From JAGQTE01 sp964648005 (lineage in GTDB: Bacteria; Actinomycetota; Acidimicrobiia; Acidimicrobiales; Acidimicrobilacustridaceae), in contig CAZYKR010000226.1 in the NCBI GenBank assembly GCA_964648005.1, positions 1-7,271 on the forward strand: a DNA stretch of 7,271 nt. Reading direction: 5' to 3'. The notes beneath the pieces were generated by a model. The model was given only the letters and a program-made list of their open reading frames with translations, ran no database searches and was not told where the DNA came from. This document shows, in pieces, positions 1 through 6,524 of the stretch (position 1 is the first letter of the stretch; the number at the start of each line of letters is the position of its first letter). Position numbers and translations under genes: made by a program.

Positions 1-167
1 GTGCCAACCGCGCAATCGAGGTCCTCGGCGATGGCCTTGATCGTGACGCCGTCGAGGCCCTCGCGATCGATGACCCGACCTGCTGCGTCGAGGAACTCGC
101 GCCGTCGACGCTCCCGGTTGCGGTCGCGCCGATCGTCAGGAACGACCCGAAGATGAACCATGTTCAT
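1..167 (-). CDS. TetR-family transcriptional regulator, N-terminal part (runs off the left edge)
   Basis: Only about the first 54 residues are in the window. They read MNMVHLRVVPDD, a basic stretch rich in Arg, then FLDAAGRVIDREGLDGVT and IKAIAEDLDCAVG. This is the helix 1 to helix 3 layout of a TetR N-terminal DNA-binding domain: the A-A-x-x-V/I-x-x-x-G core, then the T-I-x-x-I-A helix-turn-helix. The ligand domain lies outside, so the ligand and targets cannot be named. There are three in-frame ATGs, at 185, 167 and 161, and no in-frame ATG, GTG or TTG further in. None has a Shine-Dalgarno sequence in front of it. I chose 167 as a compromise; a leaderless start is possible. The gene follows the MerR gene by 18 to 42 bases, depending on start. 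All three candidate starts lie inside palindromes that look like the repressor's own operator, so negative autoregulation is likely (inference). Confidence 0.85.
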   Translation of the reverse strand, partial: MNMVHLRVVPDDRRDRNRERRRREFLDAAGRVIDREGLDGVTIKAIAEDLDCAVG

Positions 168-185
168 AGTATGAACCGGGTTCAT
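153..185. promoter_or_regulatory. Dual palindromic operator, probably for the adjacent TetR repressor
   Basis: Two 15-bp inverted repeats stand in tandem: ATGAACCATGTTCAT at 153-167 and ATGAACCGGGTTCAT at 171-185. Both have the form ATGAAC-N3-GTTCAT; the second is a perfect palindrome apart from its central base. They are 3 bp apart and their centres are 18 bp apart, so two dimers would bind nearly the same DNA face. On the minus strand a possible -10 element, TACTAT (171-166), lies between them. The position at the start of a TetR gene is the usual place for an autoregulatory operator in this family. Binding by this particular protein is inferred. Confidence 0.75.
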
Positions 186-203
186 TCCGCGGGCGCGGAT
201 GGT

Positions 204-674
<471 letters not shown>

Positions 675-682
675 GGGAGCGT
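675..682 (-). other. Spacer between the strong Shine-Dalgarno and ATG of the McdR-type gene
   Basis: The minus strand reads GTAGGAGGACGCTCCC before ATG 674. The AGGAGG core (688-683) is the best ribosome binding site in the window and fixes the start of the MerR gene with an 8-base spacer. No other in-frame start has comparable support. Confidence 0.7.
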
Positions 683-701
683 CCTCCTACCCTCGGCCTC
701 A

Positions 702-748
702 CCCTCGACAGGAAGTCGAGGGTTACACCGGTCGAACTACGCCGGTGT
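702..748 (-). promoter_or_regulatory. Two hairpins in the leader of the McdR-type MerR gene
   Basis: In RNA order, the first hairpin pairs ACACCGG (748-742) with CCGGTGT (731-725) around a 10-base loop. The second pairs CCCTCGAC (722-715) with GTCGAGGG (709-702) around the loop TTCCT (714-710). No T-rich tract follows either, so they do not look like a standard terminator for the upstream operon. CGAGGGT recurs just before the ribosome binding site (696-690), giving the 5' arm of hairpin two an alternative partner, and the UCCU in its loop is complementary to the AGGA of the Shine-Dalgarno. A leader with translational control, or a protein-binding palindrome, are both possible. Confidence 0.45.
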
Positions 749-760
749 GATGGCTGGTGC

Positions 761-789
761 AGGGTAACGACCGGCCCCCACCCCGTCAA
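761..789 (-). promoter_or_regulatory. Sigma-70-like promoter for the McdR-type MerR gene
   Basis: On the minus strand TTGACG (789-784) and TACCCT (766-761) are separated by exactly 17 bases. The -35 is near-consensus and the -10 has the TANNNT pattern. Transcription would begin near 754-755, leaving a leader of about 80 bases. A second TTGACC lies 7 bases further upstream (796-791) but would give a 24-base spacer. The promoter lies in the only sizeable gap between minus-strand genes and separates the MerR/TetR pair from the seven-gene operon. I did not find a convincing terminator for the upstream operon here. Confidence 0.65.
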
Positions 790-804
790 TGGTCAAGTGC
801 TGCT

Positions 805-1857
805 TCAGGGTTGGAGGAGCTCCCCGAGCGACCGCAACTGGTCGGGCGTGCCGATCACGATGAGGACGTGTCCGGCCTCGATCGACGTCTCGGGCGCGGG
901 GTTCGTGATGAAGCTGCCATCGGGCCGACGCATGGCCAGCACCAGGGCGCCCGTGCGATCGCGCAGGTGTGCGTCGCGGATGCTCTGCCCGGCGACGACC
1001 GACGTCACCGGCACCTCGAGCTCCTCCAGGCGGAACTCGAGCGAGTCGTCGTGCATGACCACGTCGACGAACTCGGCGACGTGCGGTTGCAGGGCCAGCG
1101 CGCCGGCGCGACGACCGCCGATCGCCTGCGGGTTGATGATGCGGTCGGCGCCGGCCTGCACCAGGCGCTGCTCGGCCTCGTCCATCCGGGCGCGGGCGAT
1201 GATGAACAGGTCGGCGCGCCGGGCGCGGCCGGCAAGCGTCAGGTACACGTTGTCGGCGTCGGTGGCGAGCGCCGTGACCAACGTCGACGCCCGGTCGATG
1301 CCGGCGCGCTCGAGCACGGCCTCGGAGGTGGCGTCGCCGTCGACGAACAGGAGCTCCGTCTCCTCGAGCCGTTCGAGGTCGACGTCGATGGCGACGACGT
1401 CACGGCCGTCGGCCGCCACGTACTCGGCCACGACCCGGCCGAGCCGGCCACACCCGGCGACGATCACATGGTCGGTGAGGGCGTCGATGTCCTTGCGCAT
1501 GCGGGCTCTCCACAACTGGTCGGTGAGTCGTCCTTCGAGCACGGTCTCGAGGACGAGGGTGAGGGTGTACAGCACGATCGCCACCCCACCGAGGATCAGC
1601 ACGATCGTGAACACCTTGGCGGGCGCATCGGTGCGTTCGATGTCGCCGAAGCCCACGGTCGACACCGTCTCCACCGCTTGGTACAGCGCGTCGACGAAGC
1701 CCAGCCCGAGCACCATGTAGCCGACGGTCCCCACCGTCACCACGGCGGCGATCATCACCACGCCGGCGGCGAGCCGATACCGCGGGTCGGCGTCCGACGC
1801 CAGCCAGCTCCCACCGTTGCGCTGAGGTCGGCGGCGGCCCGGCGGGCGCGGGTTCAC
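805..1857 (-). CDS. Two-TM potassium channel with cytoplasmic RCK (TrkA-N/TrkA-C) domains, MthK type
   Basis: A 350-residue membrane protein expected to pass K+ through a tetrameric pore gated by a cytoplasmic RCK ring. Residues 1-28 are a basic, proline-rich N-terminus. TM1 is about 29-50. The pore helix and selectivity filter follow, T67-V68-G69-F70-G71-D72, the standard K+ channel signature. TM2 is about 82-104. RCK_N starts at HVIVAGCGRLG, with the Rossmann G135-x-G137-x-x-G140 and acidic D158/D160 at the end of strand two. RCK_C is about 265-350. Domain order and length fit MthK-like channels. The GTG start at 1857 lies 13 bases after the DUF151 stop and has no clear Shine-Dalgarno; no other in-frame start precedes TM1. 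An internal ATG with a good ribosome binding site could yield a free RCK protein. As far as I recall, the channel is not part of the mycobacterial version of this cluster. Ligand (Ca2+, nucleotide or c-di-AMP) cannot be told. Confidence 0.92.
   Translation of the reverse strand: MNPRPPGRRRPQRNGGSWLASDADPRYRLAAGVVMIAAVVTVGTVGYMVLGLGFVDALYQAVETVSTVGFGDIERTDAPAKVFTIVLILGGVAIVLYTLTLVLETVLEGRLTDQLWRARMRKDIDALTDHVIVAGCGRLGRVVAEYVAADGRDVVAIDVDLERLEETELLFVDGDATSEAVLERAGIDRASTLVTALATDADNVYLTLAGRARRADLFIIARARMDEAEQRLVQAGADRIINPQAIGGRRAGALALQPHVAEFVDVVMHDDSLEFRLEELEVPVTSVVAGQSIRDAHLRDRTGALVLAMRRPDGSFITNPAPETSIEAGHVLIVIGTPDQLRSLGELLQP
1498..1511 (-). promoter_or_regulatory. Internal ribosome binding site and ATG for a free RCK subunit
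   Basis: Inside the channel gene, codon 120 is ATG (1500-1498), preceded by GGAGAG, with GGAG at 1511-1508 and a 7-base spacer. It lies after TM2 and about 10 residues before the RCK domain. Starting here would give a soluble 231-residue RCK protein. MthK of Methanothermobacter is known to make its extra RCK subunits from an internal Met (M107) in the same place. The internal site is better than that of the full-length GTG start. Use in this organism is inferred. Confidence 0.5.
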
Positions 1858-1870
1858 GCCGGGACCCGGC
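1858..1870. repeat. 13-bp palindrome filling the gap before the channel gene
   Basis: The 13 bases between the DUF151 stop and the channel GTG are exactly the palindrome GCCGGGTCCCGGC (minus strand). In RNA a stem of GCCGG with CCGGC and a 3-base loop would sit directly on the start codon and replaces any Shine-Dalgarno. It could limit translation of the full-length channel or act as a protein site; chance in GC-rich DNA is also possible. Confidence 0.4.
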
Positions 1871-2371
1871 TCACGACTGGAAGTCCTCCGGGTTCACGTT
1901 GTCGATGAACTTCCGGAACTCCTCGACGACCTCTTCGCTGGGCTCGCCGTCGCCGTCCTCGTCGTCGAGCTCGAGCACGGTTCCGGCGGCGTCGAGCACC
2001 GGCTCGGCGGCGAAGATCGGGCAACCGACCCGCACGGCGAGGGCGATGCTGTCCGACGGTCGGGCCGAGACGACGACGGCGTGTCCGTCGATCCGCAGGT
2101 GGAGCTCGGCGAAGAAGGTGCTGTCGACGAGGTTGGTGACCTCCACCCGCTCGAGCTGCCCGCCGAGGGCTTCGATGGTGTCGACGAACAGGTCGTGCGT
2201 GAGCGGTCGCTCCGTCTCACGGCCCTCGAGTGCGAAGGCGATGGCGATGGCTTCGGCGCCCCCGATGAAGATCGGCAGGACGCGGCGCGTGGCGGTCAGC
2301 TCGCGCAGCAGCACGATCGGGACCTGCGTCGGCACCTCGGTCCGGATGCCGATGAGCTCCATCTCCACCAT
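1871..2371 (-). CDS. Bifunctional nuclease domain protein (DUF151 / BFN family, Rv1829 type)
   Basis: A 166-residue cytoplasmic protein of the DNase-RNase (DUF151) family, whose plant and Thermotoga members are the studied examples; the function of actinobacterial members is poorly defined. Family marks run in order: LLRE (21-24), RVLPIFIGGAEAIAIAFALEG (30-50), RPLTHDL (55-61), SARPSDSIALAVRVGCPIF (102-120), and the C-terminal EEFRKFIDNVNPEDF that closes the actinobacterial version. An acidic linker (DDEDGDGE, 136-143) lies before that tail. ATG 2371 is preceded by GAGG, which overlaps the ftsR stop; ATG 2362 (residue 4) is a possible alternative with GGTGGAG in front. The gap to ftsR is 8 bases, so translation is probably coupled. 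Position directly after the FtsR-type gene matches the mycobacterial order. Nuclease activity is assumed from the family only. Confidence 0.9.
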   Translation of the reverse strand: MVEMELIGIRTEVPTQVPIVLLRELTATRRVLPIFIGGAEAIAIAFALEGRETERPLTHDLFVDTIEALGGQLERVEVTNLVDSTFFAELHLRIDGHAVVVSARPSDSIALAVRVGCPIFAAEPVLDAAGTVLELDDEDGDGEPSEEVVEEFRKFIDNVNPEDFQS

Positions 2372-2379
2372 GGGGAACC

Positions 2380-3147
2380 TCAGTTGATGCGGTCGATGTC
2401 GTCGCGGAACTCTTCGCGCAACATCAGCATACGGATCCGCTCGCCATGGGCCGCGAGCGTCTCCAGCTCCTCGAGCGCGTCCCGCAGGGCGGCTCGCCCC
2501 TTGCGCCGGGCGTGCGGCAGCAGGAGCTGATCCAAGAAGGCTGCCTCACGTTCGGCCGTGAGCTTGAACATCCGCAGATGCCTCGGCTCGACGCCGGTGT
2601 CGATGAACGCTTTGCACAGGCCGGCGACCTCGACGGCATCGGGGCCGTACTGCATCGTGCCGTCGACCGACTCGCCGACCACGAGCCCGTAGCGCTCGAG
2701 CTCCCCGAGCTGCCGGTGGCTCAGCCCCGCCAGCTTGGCCACCTGATCGACCGTCCAGCGCTGTTCCGGGTCGTCGGCGGCGGTGAGCGACGATCGGACC
2801 GCCGGCGCCTCCGGCGCGTCGGCGACGGGTGTCGTCGCAACTGGTGGCGGTGGCGGGGGTGGTGGCGGCGGGGGTGGCGGGGCCGATTCGAGGCGGTCCT
2901 TGATGACTCGCAGGGGCAGGAAGTGCTCACGCTGTTGTTGGAGGATCCAGCGTAGACGCTCGATGTCGGCGTCGTAGAACTTCCGGTAGCCCGACGGCGT
3001 GCGCTCGGGATCGATGAGGCCCTGGCTCTCGAGGAACCTGATCTTCGAGATCGTGACGTCCGGGTAGTCCTGCTGGAGCAGGTGCAACACCTCGCCGATC
3101 GACAGGTGCTCGGCGTCTCCCACAGTTTCGGTGCTCCCGTCGCTCAT
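2380..3147 (-). CDS. ftsR: FtsR-type (Rv1828) two-domain MerR regulator with poly-proline linker
   Basis: A 255-residue transcription factor. Residues 14-88 form an N-terminal MerR-like winged HTH (LSIGEVLHLLQQDYPDVTISKIRFLESQGLI, then the wing RTPSGYRKFYDADIERLRWIL). A linker with 13 prolines in a row (P90-P102) and an Ala/Pro-rich stretch follow. Residues 130-190 are a second MerR-like HTH (WTVDQVAKLAGLSHRQLGELERYGLV, YGPDAVEVAGL), and 195-250 are helical and rich in Leu/Arg/Glu, probably for dimerisation. This tandem layout, right after garA, is that of Rv1828 and of corynebacterial FtsR, which controls ftsZ. The DNA contact Arg/Tyr residues of the wing (R55, Y54) are present. The ATG overlaps the garA stop by one base (TGATG), so the two are translationally coupled. 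The long poly-proline run is unusual and should make synthesis depend on EF-P. Confidence 0.88.
   Translation of the reverse strand: MSDGSTETVGDAEHLSIGEVLHLLQQDYPDVTISKIRFLESQGLIDPERTPSGYRKFYDADIERLRWILQQQREHFLPLRVIKDRLESAPPPPPPPPPPPPPVATTPVADAPEAPAVRSSLTAADDPEQRWTVDQVAKLAGLSHRQLGELERYGLVVGESVDGTMQYGPDAVEVAGLCKAFIDTGVEPRHLRMFKLTAEREAAFLDQLLLPHARRKGRAALRDALEELETLAAHGERIRMLMLREEFRDDIDRIN
2842..2880 (-). repeat. 13-codon proline tract in ftsR
   Basis: Thirteen consecutive proline codons, using CCG, CCA and CCC in mixed order, encode P90-P102 between the two HTH domains. The mixed codons mean it is not a simple trinucleotide slippage repeat and suggest the protein-level tract is kept. On the plus strand it appears as a G-rich run. 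Confidence 0.9.
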
Positions 3148-3623
3148 CAGTCGGTGCCCACCAGGTAGACGAGCTTGAATTTGCCGATCTGCACCTCGTC
3201 GCCGGGTTCGAGCCGACGCTCGTCGATGCGCTCCCGGTTGACGTAGGTGCCGTTGAGCGAGCCGGCATCGCGCACCGTGCAGCCCCCACCGCGGAGCTCG
3301 AAGGCCGCGTGGCGGCGGCTGACGGTCACGTCGTCGAGGAAGATGTCGCTGTCCGGGTGGCGTCCCGCCGTCGTCACGTCGCGGTCCAGCGGGAAGCGGC
3401 TGCCGGCCTTGGGACCACGCTTGACGACCAGCACACCCGAATCGGGAAGGTCGTCGAGCGGGACGGACACCTCGTCGTCGATCGGGTCACTCGGCAGCGT
3501 GGGGTGGAAGGTGATCGTCGTCGAGTCGGGCGTGTGGGTCTCGAGGACGGCGCCGCACGACGAGCAGAAGTTGGACCCGAGAGGGTTCTTGTGCCCGCAG
3601 TTGTTGCAGAAGACGTCAGCCAC
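3147..3623 (-). CDS. garA: GarA-type FHA regulator with N-terminal zinc ribbon
   Basis: A 158-residue signalling protein. Residues 6-23 form a zinc ribbon with C6-x2-C9 and C20-x2-C23. A linker with D33-S-T-T-I-T-F39 follows: T35/T36 match the ETTS-type phosphothreonine site by which Ser/Thr kinases switch mycobacterial GarA off. The FHA domain spans about 63-155, with G87-R88, S102-x2-H105 and N124-G125-T126 intact, so phosphopeptide binding should work. In GarA/OdhI the unphosphorylated FHA protein inhibits 2-oxoglutarate dehydrogenase and adjusts glutamate enzymes; phosphorylation makes it fold on itself. The zinc ribbon is extra compared with the mycobacterial protein and could provide another contact. 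The start is GTG 3623, 19 bases after gcvH, without a clear Shine-Dalgarno, but only this start includes the ribbon. Adjacent gcvH and ftsR support the GarA name over a generic FHA protein. Confidence 0.87.
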   Translation of the reverse strand: MADVFCNNCGHKNPLGSNFCSSCGAVLETHTPDSTTITFHPTLPSDPIDDEVSVPLDDLPDSGVLVVKRGPKAGSRFPLDRDVTTAGRHPDSDIFLDDVTVSRRHAAFELRGGGCTVRDAGSLNGTYVNRERIDERRLEPGDEVQIGKFKLVYLVGTD

Positions 3624-3642
3624 CGTCCCGAACCGCCCGCCG

Positions 3643-4023
3643 TCAACTCTCGGTGAGTGCCCGGTAGCCGTCGGCGTCGAGCAGGCCGTCGACCTCCGAG
3701 GCGTCCGAGAGCTCGATCTCGCAGATCCAACCCTCGCCGTAGGGGTCGCTGTTGACCAGCTCCGGCTGCTCCTCCAGGGCGGGGTTGACGGCGGTGATCG
3801 TTCCCGACAGCGGCGCGTAGATGTCCGAGACGGACTTGGTCGACTCGACCTCGGAGATCTTGTCGCTGGCGGTGACCGAGGCGCCCACCTCGGGGATCTC
3901 GAGGTACACCACGTCGCCCAGGGCGTCCTGGGCGTAGTCCGTGATGCCGATGCGGGCGGTTCCGTCGGTCACGCGAGCCCACTCGTGGTCGGTCGCGTAC
4001 CGCAGGTCGGCGGGGATCTCCAT
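3643..4023 (-). CDS. gcvH: Glycine cleavage system H protein
   Basis: A 126-residue lipoyl carrier that shuttles the aminomethyl group between the P, T and L proteins of glycine cleavage in the cytoplasm. It begins LRYATDHEWARV, the usual H-protein start, continues GITDYAQDALGDVVYLEIPEVG, and has the lipoylation site ESTKS with K63 followed by VSDIYAPLSG. The tail NPALEEQPELVNSDPYGEGWI is also typical. Length is normal for the family (about 125-130). The reading frame stays open to about 4260, but ATG 4023 begins exactly where homology starts and lies 11 bases after the stop of the upstream gene. Ribosome binding sequence is weak (AGG in the upstream stop region), suggesting coupling. No gcvP or gcvT is in the window; in actinobacteria gcvH often stands apart from them beside garA. 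Confidence 0.96.
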   Translation of the reverse strand: MEIPADLRYATDHEWARVTDGTARIGITDYAQDALGDVVYLEIPEVGASVTASDKISEVESTKSVSDIYAPLSGTITAVNPALEEQPELVNSDPYGEGWICEIELSDASEVDGLLDADGYRALTES

Positions 4024-4034
4024 GGGTGCGAAAC

Positions 4035-6524
4035 CTAGCGCAGCAGCTGACGGATGCGCCTCACGTACTCCTCGGCCAGACGGCGTGCATCGACGTCGCT
4101 CGCCGCCTCGGCCCAGACGTGCGTGATGGGCTCCTCGGGATCGGGCAACGCCAGGGCCCAGCCGCCGTCGTGGTGGATCTTCACCCCGTCGATCAGGTCG
4201 ACGTCGTGCCCCTTGGCCAGCTCCATGAGGCTGCGCATCACCGTGCCCTTCTGGTCCCATGGCGTGACGACCGAGGCATGGTGCTGATGTACCCGGGGCA
4301 GGCCGACCACCACCTCGGCGAGCGTCGTCTCGTGGTGCGCCAGCAGATCGAGCATGTTCACGAAGGCCGCGGCGGCGTCGAAGGCCGGCAGGAACCTCGG
4401 GAAGATGAAGCCGCCGTCGGCGTTGGCGCCGAAGCCGACGCCCGGTGCCATCGCCGCCTCCATCAGTGCCGGGTTCGACAGCTTCGACAGCTCGACGTCG
4501 TGACCCGCAGCCTCGACGAGGGCGATGGCGGCGGCCGAGCTGTTGACCGGCAGCACCACGCGGTCGCCGTCGAGCGCCCCGTCGATCAACGTCAAGAAGG
4601 CGAGCTGGGCCTCGAAGTGGGTGAGCACGTGCCCGGTGTTGTCGATCAGCAGGATCTGCTCGCCGCCTGGGTCGATGACGGCGCCCAGCTGGCTGCGCGA
4701 CGCCCGCACGAGCTCGGCGACGTCCGCAGCGTGCTGGTCGAGCTCGGGGCGCCCGAGCAGTCCGGCGGTCGAGACGAACGGGTTGACGGCCAGTGCCTCG
4801 AGACCGAGCTTGGCGAGCACGTTCGGCATGGAGAACGAGGTCGAGCCGTAGGCGTAGTCGATGACGACCTTGAAGCCGGCCGAGCGGATCCGCTCGACGT
4901 CGACGGTGCCTTCGAGCGCCGTGGCGTAGTGCTCGAGCGCCCGCGGGGCGAACCCGATGTCGCCGATCTCGCCCGGGAACACTCGCCGGTAGTCCTCACG
5001 GCTGAACTGGCGCTCGATCTTGCGCTGTGTGTCCTCGGTGATGTCGAGGCCGTCGCCGTCGAAGAAGCGGATCGTCACGCTCTGCGGGTCGTGTGGGTCG
5101 AGGCGGACCGTGATGCCGCCAGACACGGCCGGCCGGCGCACGATGAAGCGGGTCACCGGGACGGAGCCGACCTCGAGGTCCTCCACGTCGATGCCGGCGG
5201 CGTTGAGTCCCGCCATCATCGAGCGCTTCAGCATGCGCGCCGAGCGGCTCGAGTCGCGCGACGTGACGACCGTGGTGCCCTTCTTGAGCGTCGTCCCGTA
5301 GGCCATGGCGACCTTGGTGGCGAACTCGGGGGTGATGTCGACGTTCGAGAGCCCGGTGACGCCGGTGCGGCCGAACAGGGTGCGTGCGCCGCGCGACTCC
5401 CACACCAGCGAGTCGTTGACGATGGCGCCGGACTCGATGGTCTTGAAGGGGTACACCTTCACGCCGCTGGCGAGCACGGCGTCTTCGCCGACGAAGCACT
5501 GGTCACCCAGGACGACACCTTCGTCGCAGCGGGCGCCGGAGCGCAGGTCGCAGCTGCGGCCGACCAACGTGCCCCGCAGGCGCACGCCGCTGCCGATGTA
5601 GGTGTTGTCGTGCACGACCGTGCGCTCGACCGCGGCGTCGGCGCGGACGCGGGTCGACAGGCCGAGCACGGCGTACGGCCCGACGCGGGCGCCACCCTCG
5701 AGGCGGCAGTTGTCGCCGATCACCGCCGGGCCTTCGATGACGGCGTCGGGGTGCACGTCGGCCCCCTCCCCCATCCAGATGCCACCGCCGATGTCGAAGC
5801 CGCCGACGGTGACGGTCACCTTGCCGTCGAGGATGTCCTGGTGGGCGGCGAGGTAGGCCTCGAGCGTGCCGACGTCCTCCCAGTAGCCCTCGGTGACACA
5901 GCCGTAGAGGGGCTTGCCGGCGTCGAGCAACGCCGGGAAGACCTCACCGGAGAAGTCGACCTGGCGGTCGGGGGCGATCCAGTCGAAGACTTCGGGCTCG
6001 AGCACGAAGATGCCGGTGTTGATGGCGTCGGAGAAGACCTGGCCCCAGGTCGGCTTCTCCAGGAAGCGCTCGATGCGACCATCCTCGGTCGTGATCACGA
6101 TGCCGAACTCGAGCGGGTTGTCGACGTGGGCGAGCCCGATGGTCGCCAGGGCGCCGTTGGCCTCGTGGAAGGCGATGATCTGGCCGAGGTCGACGTCGGT
6201 GAGCACGTCGCCAGAGATGACGAGGAAGCGCTCGGTCAGCTGGTCGGCGGCGTTGCGCACCGAACCGGCCGTGCCCAGCGGCGACTCCTCGCGGGCGTAG
6301 GTGATGGACACACCGAACTCGGACCCGTCGCCGAAGTAGGTCTCGATGGCGTTGGCCATGAAGGCGACCGTGACGACGATCTCGGTGATGTCGTGGCGCT
6401 TGAGCAGGTCGATGACATGCTCCATCATCGGCCGGTTGACCAGCGGCAGCATCGGCTTGGGGGCGTTCGAGGTGAGGGGGCGCAGGCGGGTGCCTTCGCC
6501 TCCGGCCATGATCACGGCCTTCAT
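4035..6524 (-). CDS. Mannose-1-phosphate guanylyltransferase-like / pseudo-phosphomannomutase fusion
   Basis: An 829-residue three-part protein. Residues 1-236 are a sugar-1-phosphate nucleotidyltransferase: GGEGTRLRPLT (8-18), K23, SGDVLTDVD (104-112), E156-K157-P158 and the GYWEDVGT sugar site (213-220) are intact, so NDP-sugar synthesis (probably GDP-mannose) is likely. Residues 245-376 are left-handed beta-helix hexapeptide repeats as in GMPPB. Residues 380-829 have the fold sequence of a phosphohexomutase, but all four active loops are changed: the phosphoserine loop (TASHNP) reads RLDPHDP at 474-480, the metal loop (DGDxDR) DPGGEQ at 618-623, the sugar loop (GExSGH) around ANADGG at 700-705, and the phosphate loop (RxSGTEP) LPDPEEP at 793-799. 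Mutase activity is therefore unlikely; a regulatory or structural role is inferred. ATG 6524 has AGGAG 5 bases upstream and overlaps the pgsA stop (ATGA). Streptomycetes have a similar gene beside a CDP-alcohol transferase. Confidence 0.9.
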   Translation of the reverse strand: MKAVIMAGGEGTRLRPLTSNAPKPMLPLVNRPMMEHVIDLLKRHDITEIVVTVAFMANAIETYFGDGSEFGVSITYAREESPLGTAGSVRNAADQLTERFLVISGDVLTDVDLGQIIAFHEANGALATIGLAHVDNPLEFGIVITTEDGRIERFLEKPTWGQVFSDAINTGIFVLEPEVFDWIAPDRQVDFSGEVFPALLDAGKPLYGCVTEGYWEDVGTLEAYLAAHQDILDGKVTVTVGGFDIGGGIWMGEGADVHPDAVIEGPAVIGDNCRLEGGARVGPYAVLGLSTRVRADAAVERTVVHDNTYIGSGVRLRGTLVGRSCDLRSGARCDEGVVLGDQCFVGEDAVLASGVKVYPFKTIESGAIVNDSLVWESRGARTLFGRTGVTGLSNVDITPEFATKVAMAYGTTLKKGTTVVTSRDSSRSARMLKRSMMAGLNAAGIDVEDLEVGSVPVTRFIVRRPAVSGGITVRLDPHDPQSVTIRFFDGDGLDITEDTQRKIERQFSREDYRRVFPGEIGDIGFAPRALEHYATALEGTVDVERIRSAGFKVVIDYAYGSTSFSMPNVLAKLGLEALAVNPFVSTAGLLGRPELDQHAADVAELVRASRSQLGAVIDPGGEQILLIDNTGHVLTHFEAQLAFLTLIDGALDGDRVVLPVNSSAAAIALVEAAGHDVELSKLSNPALMEAAMAPGVGFGANADGGFIFPRFLPAFDAAAAFVNMLDLLAHHETTLAEVVVGLPRVHQHHASVVTPWDQKGTVMRSLMELAKGHDVDLIDGVKIHHDGGWALALPDPEEPITHVWAEAASDVDARRLAEEYVRRIRQLLR

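Noticed and set aside
702..722. Rho-independent terminator for the seven-gene operon
   Set aside because: The stem is good, but it lies downstream of the MerR promoter and is not followed by a T-tract; it would stop the MerR transcript itself.
757..1908. 383-codon plus-strand open frame opposite the potassium channel
   Set aside because: Same type of shadow: no recognisable motif, extreme composition, and complete overlap with a gene carrying the TVGFGD filter and Rossmann motif. It would also run over the promoter and junction sequences.
2842..2880. G-rich plus-strand run as a functional G-quadruplex
   Set aside because: It has only three G runs of three or more, and is fully explained by proline codons on the minus strand. 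No promoter or terminator is near.
3643..4260. Longer gcvH reading frame starting near 4260
   Set aside because: The extra N-terminal part overlaps the end of the nucleotidyltransferase gene, is Arg/Gly-rich and unlike any H protein. ATG 4023 gives the standard 126-residue length.
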